Source of the DNA: Argyresthia goedartella
Lineage: Eukaryota > Arthropoda > Insecta > Lepidoptera > Argyresthiidae
Direction: 5' to 3'
Length of the DNA stretch: 64,000 bases
Assembly (NCBI GenBank): GCA_949825045.1
Contig: OX463814.1
Span: forward strand, 36,474,383-36,538,382
The notes under the pieces were generated by a model. It saw nothing but the letters and a program-made list of their open reading frames with translations. It was not told the origin of the DNA and ran no database searches. A program made the translations under genes and the position numbers. This document shows positions 54,142-62,200 of this stretch, in pieces. Within the stretch, counting starts at the first letter, position 1. Each line of letters begins with the position of its first letter.

Positions 54142-54177
54142 ATCTAAATATAAATATATATATATTTATATTTAGAT
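54142..54177. repeat. 36-bp perfect AT palindrome
   Basis: ATCTAAATATAAATATAT is followed by its exact complement. It adjoins the TA repeat and may have arisen from it. Confidence 0.85.
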
Positions 54178-54895
54178 TTAACCAACCAACTGCGACCATT
54201 ATATTTTATTTGACTGATTCTCCAAAAGTGCCGCTGCACTGGCGTCGCTGTCAAGTCCCGAGCGCGACCTTAAGTCAAGGGCCTAATTAATATAAACAAC
54301 CCTAGGCCCATGCTCTTTAAAGTTTCACCTGGAAATATGACATAATAAGCAGGATACCTGTATTAATGTTCTCCCAAAAGTATCGATATATCACGTATGG
54401 GCGTCCTAAGTTATTGAAGGTGAAAAGGGTCAAAAAACAGTTTTTCGCAAACACCTCGGTTTCTATCGCTCCACGAGATTATACCCTACAATTTCTATGA
54501 AGATGCCGTTGTAATTGAAACCATAGTAACCGAGTTATTTCTGTTTTTTGTAACCTTTGAGCTTGAATAACGCAAGACGAGGACACGTGATTTATTGTGA
54601 GGACAACATTAAGGATGCCCAAATAATGGGTCTACGCAATTTAAGTCTCTATTTCCTCACATTCCGAGGTAGACCTTATTGGCAACCATAACTTTCTTGA
54701 ATTAAAGTTCAAAACCCCGACGACTAAAAATCGCGCTCTAATACCTAAACCACTAATAAACCTATAGCTACCAGGCTACCGGCTAATATTTGTAAGAAGC
54801 ATATTAACCGTCCGGTATATATAAATATTACATTGTCATGTTTCTTTTGTGTTTCTTATAAGTATCAAAACCTAATCTTACCTATCAATTTGGTG
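54178..54895. other. Unassigned sequence
   Basis: No supported feature between the microsatellite and the piggyBac insertion. Confidence 0.35.
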
Positions 54896-54899
54896 TTAA

Positions 54900-57369
54900 C
54901 CCTAAAAAGATAATCTACGTCAAAATGACTCCGTGTGTTTCGAAATATTGCTGTCTCGTTCTAATTCGCGCGAATCCGGCGCAGTGCTTTACGGACATTA
55001 CAGTCGCCGGGCGGAGCTACCGAGTGGCGGTCGCGGCACCGAAGTAAGTGTTCCCGTTTTCGAAATACAACAGGTGTTGGAGTCAAAATGACGTATGATT
55101 ATCTTTTACGTGACTTTTGAGATTTTTGTATGCGTTTCAATTAGGGTTCTTTTTGCTAACTTTTCTTTATTTTAGCGATTGTTTTACCTTTATTTTATAT
55201 TTATAAATATTATAGAATATCCGGTCGCAATGGGAAATCGAAATTTAGAAGACGAGAGCATCCTGGCGGCTCTTTTAGAGAGCGATGAGGATCTTTCACC
55301 TGCCGACACTGACAGCGAGCTCGAGGACCATCTGAGCGAAGACGACGTGCAGAGTGACGTTGAGGAGGCATTCGTCGACGAGGAGAGGGACCAAGAGTCA
55401 ATAGCATCCAGTGTACCGCCTGAAGGAAATGCTGAACAAGTACCACCATCTACAGCTTCTCGTCGTCTGATAACCGTGTCTCGGCCTAGCATAAGAGGTA
55501 AGAATAAACATTGCTGGTCTACTACAAAGGCATCAAGAAGAGGACGAATCTCAGCACTGAATATTATAAGGTCACAAAGGGGTCCGAGGCGAATGTGTCG
55601 CAATCTTTATGAAGCTTTGCATTGCTTCGATATTTTCTTTACCGATGAGATAATTGCTGAAATAGTTAAGTGGACAAATGCTGAAATTTCTCGAAGACGA
55701 AAGGAAACCATGATAAGTGCTACATTTCGTGACACCAATGATAATGAAATTCGCGCTTTGATCGGCATCCTGGTAATGACAGCAGCGAGAAAAGATAACC
55801 ACATGTCCACAGATGAGTTATTTGATCGATCTTCGTCAATGATTTATGTTTCCGTTATGAGTCGAGATCGGTTTGATTTTTTGATCCGATGCCTTAGAAT
55901 GGACGACAAAACTATCCGTCCAACACTTCGAGCCACTGACATTTTTACTCCAGTACGCAAAGTATGGGATCTATTTATTGACCAGTGCATAAATAATTAC
56001 ACTCCAGGAGAACATCTCACCATAGATGAACAACTCCTTGCTTTTAGAGGTAGATGCTCATTCAGAATGTACATTCCCAATAAGCCAAGCAAATATGGCA
56101 TAAAAATCGTCATGGTATGCGACAGTGGTACATCGTATATGATAAACGCAGTGCCTTATTTGGGAAGAGGAACGGAAACCAATGGCGTACCCCTCGGAGA
56201 GTACTACGTGAAGGAGTTGACAAAGCCTGTCCACGGCAGTTGTCGCAATATAACCTGTGATAATTGGTTCACATCGATTCCTTTGGCTCAATCTTTGCTT
56301 CAAGAGCCTTATAAACTGACACTGGTCGGGACCATTCGCTCTAATAAAAGAGAGATACCTGAAGAATTGAAGAACAGTCGCTCCAGGCCAGTAGGAACAT
56401 CAATGTTTTGTTTTGACGGACCCCTGACACTTGTCTCATATAAACCGAAGCCGGCCAAGATGGTTTACCTTTTGTCATCATGTGACGAAGACGCGGCCAT
56501 ACACGAAGTTACTGGGAAACCAGAAATGATCATGTACTACAACCAAACTAAGGGAGGAGTAGATACCCTTGATCAGATGTGCTCTCTTATGTCGTGCAGT
56601 AGGAAGACGAACAGATGGTCCATGTGCCTTTTTTATGGGATGCTGAATATTGCATTCGTAAATGCATATATAATATACAGGCACAATGTTGTCACTAAAG
56701 GCGAGAAGCCTCTAAATCGCCGCAAATTCATGAAACAATTGAGCATGGCTCTAACTTCACCCTATATGGCCAAGCGCTTGGAAGCACCCACTTTGAAGCG
56801 ATATTTGCGAGATGAGATAAAGGATACGTTACCGAAAACTGCTCCTGGACCAACCGAAGACGACACAGAAGAGCCCAATCCAAAGAAACGTACTTACTGT
56901 GCCTATTGCCCGTCTAAAAAAAAGCGTAAGGCTAGTGGATGTTGCAAAAAGTGTAAAAAAGTGATTTGTCGTGAACATAACATTGACATGTGCCTGAGCT
57001 GCATCTAATCGATCTCCGTAAATTTAAGTATTAAAAATCTATAGAGTCTATTGTTTCAAACTAACACTATTACTAGAAATAACTGATTAGTCTAAAAAAT
57101 GTGAATTCTTAATAATAAGAGAAGTTCCTATGTTTGGTTACTTTAAAATGATAGCCATTATGTTTCGTTATTTTTTTAAATAATTAATAAACAGTACTTA
57201 TATATAAATATGTTGTATTTTTATTTAAACTTATATGAGAAATACATACATACCATAGTTCATCAAATTAAGTAAATAATCTTTGAAATAATAGCTATTT
57301 AAAACTAAGGAGTAATTTTGACGTATGATTATCTTTTCAGTACATCTAAATAAGATTATCTTTCTAGGG
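54900..57369 (+). mobile_element. Full-length piggyBac transposon
   Basis: 2,470 bp flanked by TTAA at 54896-54899 and 57370-57373. Left end: 13-bp terminal repeat CCCTAAAAAGATA, 3-bp spacer, then a 19-bp internal repeat (TACGTCAAAATGACTCCGT). Right end: the internal repeat in reverse (ending at 57325), a 31-bp spacer, and terminal repeat TATCTTTCTAGGG. This 13-3-19/19-31-13 layout and the length match the original looper-moth piggyBac. The two terminal repeats differ at one base. A second TGACGTATGATTATCTTTT occurs at 55089-55107 and 57319-57337. Confidence 0.96.
55230..57008 (+). CDS. piggyBac transposase, 592 aa
   Basis: Starts MGNRNLEDESILAALL. The frame opens 17 codons earlier (55179), but the later Met fits the known ~594-aa protein and its acidic N-terminus. 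Residues ~20-60 are Asp/Glu-rich. The catalytic RNase H-like core carries the DDD triad: Asp266 (TIDEQLL), Asp344 (CDNWFTS) and Asp445 (GGVDTLDQ), matching 268/346/447 of the reference numbering. The C-terminus has a Cys/His-rich zinc-binding domain (CAYCP, CKKCKKVICREH, CLSC) that reads the terminal DNA. No stop or frameshift is present. The enzyme excises the element without leaving a footprint and inserts it at TTAA. Promoter sequence lies in the 300 bp between the left end and the start. It is probably functional. Confidence 0.95.
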   Translation: MGNRNLEDESILAALLESDEDLSPADTDSELEDHLSEDDVQSDVEEAFVDEERDQESIASSVPPEGNAEQVPPSTASRRLITVSRPSIRGKNKHCWSTTKASRRGRISALNIIRSQRGPRRMCRNLYEALHCFDIFFTDEIIAEIVKWTNAEISRRRKETMISATFRDTNDNEIRALIGILVMTAARKDNHMSTDELFDRSSSMIYVSVMSRDRFDFLIRCLRMDDKTIRPTLRATDIFTPVRKVWDLFIDQCINNYTPGEHLTIDEQLLAFRGRCSFRMYIPNKPSKYGIKIVMVCDSGTSYMINAVPYLGRGTETNGVPLGEYYVKELTKPVHGSCRNITCDNWFTSIPLAQSLLQEPYKLTLVGTIRSNKREIPEELKNSRSRPVGTSMFCFDGPLTLVSYKPKPAKMVYLLSSCDEDAAIHEVTGKPEMIMYYNQTKGGVDTLDQMCSLMSCSRKTNRWSMCLFYGMLNIAFVNAYIIYRHNVVTKGEKPLNRRKFMKQLSMALTSPYMAKRLEAPTLKRYLRDEIKDTLPKTAPGPTEDDTEEPNPKKRTYCAYCPSKKKRKASGCCKKCKKVICREHNIDMCLSCI

Positions 57370-57403
57370 TTAATGTTAAATGTGTACCTATATTTATTTC
57401 AGC

Positions 57404-57530
57404 AGATTGATTTGAAAAATTGTGAATGTTGTGCGCATTTCTAAGTGATACAAACATGTGTACCACTTTTGTTAAACTTGTTCTATAATGTGTGTTTTTA
57501 TTGTTGATGTGTCTGTTACAAATAAATAAA
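57404..57530 (+). other. Possible host terminal exon
   Basis: A splice-acceptor-like TATATTTATTTCAG ends at 57403. It is followed by a short open stretch (QIDLKNCECCAHF, then stop at 57444) and AAATAAATAAATAAAC near 57520-57536 as a possible poly(A) signal. It lies 30 bp downstream of piggyBac's right TTAA. No upstream exons were found, so this is weak. Confidence 0.2.
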
Positions 57531-57618
57531 TAAACTAAATTCGAGCTTTTTTTTTAAACCGCAAATTTACTACGCTCTAGAGGGCGTCATATAGTCTGAT
57601 GACACATCCAACGGAAAA

Positions 57619-57921
57619 TTAATACACTTTTATCGATACCTCATTTGTCATTTTCAATTCTGATAATTTCCGATAATGATCCTTTTGGCTTCGCTGTAGT
57701 CGGGTTAAAAGTATTCTAATATATGAAGATAAATCATCATCATTGATATGAGCAAAATTCAAAACAGAATTGTTTTCTTCCAATGACAGTACTTTTCTTA
57801 GTTCATTCAGCCCAGTGACATCATGGGTTTGAGTGTCAGTCGGACTTTGACTTGACAGTTGTGCATCGAAGGCCTTTATCTCCCGATAAGTTTCACTTAA
57901 CTCTAGCAGCTGTTTGCGCAT
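57619..57921 (-). CDS. Hypothetical coiled-coil-like protein or first exon
   Basis: 100 codons from MRKQLLELSETYREIKAFDA. It is rich in Leu, Glu, Lys and Ser, with predicted helical stretches at both ends (residues 1-20, 65-95), and has no signal peptide or membrane segment. The composition is unlike the transposon ORFs around it and looks like a genuine host protein. I do not recognise the family. The last codons overlap a donor-like GAG-GTATCG near 57646, so this could be a first exon rather than a whole gene. If so, piggyBac would lie in its first intron or downstream. Confidence 0.4.
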   Translation of the reverse strand: MRKQLLELSETYREIKAFDAQLSSQSPTDTQTHDVTGLNELRKVLSLEENNSVLNFAHINDDDLSSYIRILLTRLQRSQKDHYRKLSELKMTNEVSIKVY

Positions 57922-58202
57922 TCGAGCGCTACACTAACAAAATAACAGTACCAACTTGACCGGGCGCTACATAAATTATTATTTACAGCCATTTAGCTCG
58001 TAAATGTCGTCGGCAGTAGTGAACGGCACCGATGGGGCCCATACGTAACCGGCGGATGCAAAATGTGCAACATCAAAAATTCCAGCCAATTTATCGATAA
58101 TTTCCTACGAGACCCCGCAGCTGGTGCATGATGATGGTAAATTTACATGGTAAAGTTAAGCTGGATTGAATCTTAAACACTATAGGAGATTCAGAGAAAA
58201 GA
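57922..58202. other. Unassigned sequence, possible 5' region of the minus-strand ORF
   Basis: No repeat or gene recognised. It would contain the promoter of the minus-strand ORF if that is real. Confidence 0.3.
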
Positions 58203-58224
58203 AGAGATCCTGGTCTAATGGGTT
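58203..58224 (+). repeat. SINE family C head, cut by BEL copy 2
   Basis: GATCCTGGTCTAATGGGTT matches the heads at 8985 and 9966, where it continues TCACG. The LTR starts at the next base, so GGGTT (58220-58224) is the predicted target duplication. Confidence 0.6.
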
Positions 58225-58499
58225 TGTCAAAATGACATCATAGCATCAATGTACAGCGCCATCTAGTCTTCCATAGTACGAACCACCTCACCCACAACTA
58301 TACCCTAAATCGATACCTTTAGAGGTGGTTCGACTAATAAAGGCTAGATGGCGCTAATTAACCATATTATATAAATTTCGTTCAACTCGATTTAACCACC
58401 ATTCTCGCATTAGAGCCCGAGCTGCGAATACCTTGTACAAACCGAATTAAATATCTTCAGATAAAACTAAACACCTATTATTTGGGGCACCCATTTTCA
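58225..58499 (+). repeat. BEL copy 2, 5' LTR (275 bp) with internal hairpin
   Basis: It begins TGTCAAAATGACATC and ends TTTTCA directly before the primer site. It contains a long imperfect inverted repeat: 58256-58289 (GCGCCATCTAG...GAACCACCTC) against 58322-58354. The right boundary could be a few bases earlier (CCCA at 58493). Confidence 0.7.
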
Positions 58500-58514
58500 T
58501 GGTGACCCCGACGT
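58500..58514 (+). promoter_or_regulatory. Primer-binding site, tRNA-Trp type
   Basis: TGGTGACCCCGACGT is complementary to the 3' end plus CCA of insect tRNA-Trp as I know it. It directly follows the LTR. Confidence 0.8.
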
Positions 58515-59213
58515 TCGAAATAACGCAGTGAAGAAATTGGACGGAAGAAACCTGCAAATACGCCGCCGCGCCGCCCGCGACAAGGACAAAGGCGCGAGCA
58601 CATGGTCGCAGCCATCTTGCGTATTGCCGCGTTATTGCCGCGTATTCGTTTCAACAGCCGTCTGAAATTCGTTCCTGCATTAGAACAAGTAAAAGCGACC
58701 ACGAGGCGTCGAAGAAAGTGATCCTGCAAGGCGAAACCCCAGGAAAACACACTAAGACATCACCACGTGCGTCCCGCGTGTGCCCCCCAACATCTGAAGA
58801 CCATCAGCCGAGAATCAAATCACCGAGCAGCCGAAACCCAACGGACGTACAAGGAGCAGCATATCCGAAGCCCGGTGGAGCGTCCAGCCGAGACTGGACT
58901 CGAGACCCGTCGGAAGCCGAGGAGCCGCCCCTGCTGTTGGACGAAAGGCGCGCCAGAGACGAGAGACATAAAAACATAAGTATCTACCGATCACGTGAGT
59001 TGGCACAAAATTTCCCCCCCCATTTATTTTATCTATACACCGTTATTAGTAGGTAAATTATTGGTAAATTTCGACATTTCCATATGATGATATCAAGGAA
59101 CGCGATAGTGTCTGTATGACGCACAAACGAGACTCTGAGGAAATTCGTCGTTAATCTACCTATCAAACAATATCTATCTATATCTATCTATCTAAATATT
59201 CCCATTAGCTAAA
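58515..59213 (+). other. BEL copy 2 leader with a duplicated pol piece
   Basis: Untranslated leader, GC-rich at first. A (TATC)n-like microsatellite lies at 59171-59193. 59077-59161 is a diverged copy of 61279-61364 inside the element's own pol. A stop at 59193-59195 closes the Gag frame upstream. Confidence 0.7.
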
Positions 59214-62200
59214 ATGCCCAATAACGACGTGGCAACCGTAGAGAAATCTAAACCTGAGAGCATATCAGAACTAATAAGAAAGCGAGGGATTATAAAGGGG
59301 AAAATGACCCTATTTGTCAAATTTATAGCATCCATAAAACCCGAAACGATGACTGCCGAACAAATAATCGAGCTTGGGCTGCGCACAGACAAAATGCAAC
59401 TCGAGTTTTTACAGTTTGATAAAATACAAAGTAATATCGAAACCCTCTGCTCAGATATTGACAAGCAGTTACTCGAAAGAGACTCCTTCGAATCTCAGTA
59501 TTATCAATACATAGCTAAAGCCAAAGGCACTTTAAATCAAAAGGCGACAGACCAGACCGACTTACAAGAACCTACACATCATTGCAAACATAGCTCAGAT
59601 GCTAGCGATTCCATTAGGTACCCAGATATTAGCCTACCCTCATTTAATGGAGACATTACACAGTGGATCGAATTCCGAGATACTTTCGACGCACTTATAA
59701 ATCAGGGTAACCTGAAGCCCATACAAAAATATAAATATTTGAGAAGTTGTCTAAAGGGCAGTGCTTTGGAAGTTATAGGAGCGCTGGAATATTCGGAGGA
59801 AGGGTACAGCATAGCATGGCAATTACTTTGCGAACGCTATAATAACCCAAAAGTATTGGTCTACAATCATTTGCGAGCGCTTTTCGGCATCGATAGCGTA
59901 CAATCGAATCCAATGGCACTAAGGGGCATGGGTGATAACATATCGAAACACCTTAGAACCCTAAGAAGCTTAAATATAGCAACCGAAAACTGGGATATAT
60001 TGATAATTTTCTTTTTATCTAGCAAGCTAGAAAAGTCACTACAACTAAAATGGGAAGAAAAATCCAACTCACGTGAACTTCCTACATTACAGGATTTCAA
60101 GACTTTTTTGAGGTCCCGAGCTGACCTTTTGGAGTCGATGAACAGCAACCAAGCTGTTGAAAATACAAACCGGAATTCGAGTAATACAACTGAAAAGGCG
60201 ATGATAACCACGTCCCGCAACAATCCGGAAGCTAACAAGGTAACAAAACCACCTACTACCCAGCATAATCACTGCCCTTTTTGCAAGGGCACCCACTACC
60301 TAAATCAGTGTACACAGTTCCTAGCCCTTAGCCCTATAGCTCGCAGCCGAGCTGCGAAGAGGTTACGACTCTGCACTAACTGCCTGAGATCGAATCACGC
60401 GGTGCCGAACTGCCGAGCCAGCAAGTGTACCAAGTGTTCAGGTAAACATCATACTTTGTTACACATACCTACTATACCTACTCCAGCGAACGAGCAATCT
60501 ATTTATAATCCCGAGCGATTACCTACACAACCGAACACATCTCGTCCTACCTATAATCCCGAGCGATTACCTACACAACCGAGCGTATCTCGTCCTATGA
60601 CGCTATACACCCCACAACAACAATCTACATCCGAAAATCAATCTATAAACTTGCATATTAAGCAAATCAACACGTCAAATGACAATGCTTGTTCACAGCC
60701 GATGCAAAACAAGCATGTTTTCTTATCTACAGCTGTAGTAAACATAACCGATCACGAAAACAAACAACAAAGCATGAGAATCCTATTGGATTCCGGCTCG
60801 CAATCGTGCTACATAACAGAAAGGGCACACAAAAAACTAAACCTACCCGTACACAACACAGATACCGATGTCATGGGTATCAGCAACACAATAATAAACG
60901 TTAAACACTATTGTAACGTTATTATTCACTCTAGAACCGAACCATTTTCTGTGGATCTATCTTGCTATATTGTACCTACAATCTGCAACCTACCTAACTA
61001 TGATATAGGAAATCTTATCATACCTAAACGATTCCGACTGGCTGATGATGGATTCAATTCAGCCGGCGAAATCGACATGATACTGGGCGCCGAAAAATTC
61101 TATGACCTATTGTGCGTAAACCGACACGAATTAGGAACTAACTTACCGACTTTGCAAAAAACCAAATTGGGCTGGATCGTGACTGGCTCGACGACGGGGC
61201 CAGTACGCCAGCAAACTAGATGTCATTTCATTCAACAACAAATGAGAAGCATTTTCGAAACTGAGGAAAATTCCACACTTTCCAATGATGATATCACGGA
61301 GTGCGAAAGTGTCTTTATGACGCATAATCGAGATTCTGAGGGAAAGTTTGTCGTAAAAATACCTCTAAAAGAACCTGCTTCAAGTTTAGGTAGATCAAGA
61401 CACATTGCCTATAAGAGATTTCTGTCATTAGAAAACAAATTTAGTAAAAATTCAGAATATAAAAAACAATACGTCCAATTCATGAGAGATTTCCAACAAG
61501 CGGGCCGCATGAAAGAGATGGAATACTCCAATGTAGGACCCCAAGTCTACTTACCGCATCACGCGGTAATTAATATCGAAAAATTATCAACCCCAGTGAG
61601 GGTTGTCTTTGACGCATCATGTCCAACAGACACTGGAAAATCGCTTAACGATATTCAATATAAGGGTACGATATTTCAAGATAGCCTAATCAATATACTA
61701 GTAAGATTTAGAACTTACAAATTTGTAGTAAATGCAGATATACAGAAAATGTTTTGCCAGGTCAATATTGATCAATCACAACAAAACCTACAAAATATAC
61801 TATGGAGGGAAAACTCAACCGATCCTCTACGTACCTACACATTAACTACTCTCAGTTTTGGCTTGAAGGCGGCCCCCTACATAGCCACGAGATGCCTACT
61901 GCAGCTAGCAACCGAATTCGAAGGTAAATATCCTACAGCAGCCGAAGCAATAAAAGGTTCATTCTACTACGATGACTGGATCTATGGAGGCGACGACGAA
62001 GCAGCGCTAATCGAGACAGCAACGCAAGTAGCGGCCATCCTGCGTACAGCCTGCTTCAATCTACGAAAATGGAAGTCGAACTCAAAAACCATATTAAAAA
62101 AGGTATGTAACACCGACTCAACAAATCCGACCGAGAGCGGAAATAACACCGATTCAACAAATCCGACCGAGAGCGGAAATAACACACACAAACTATTAGG

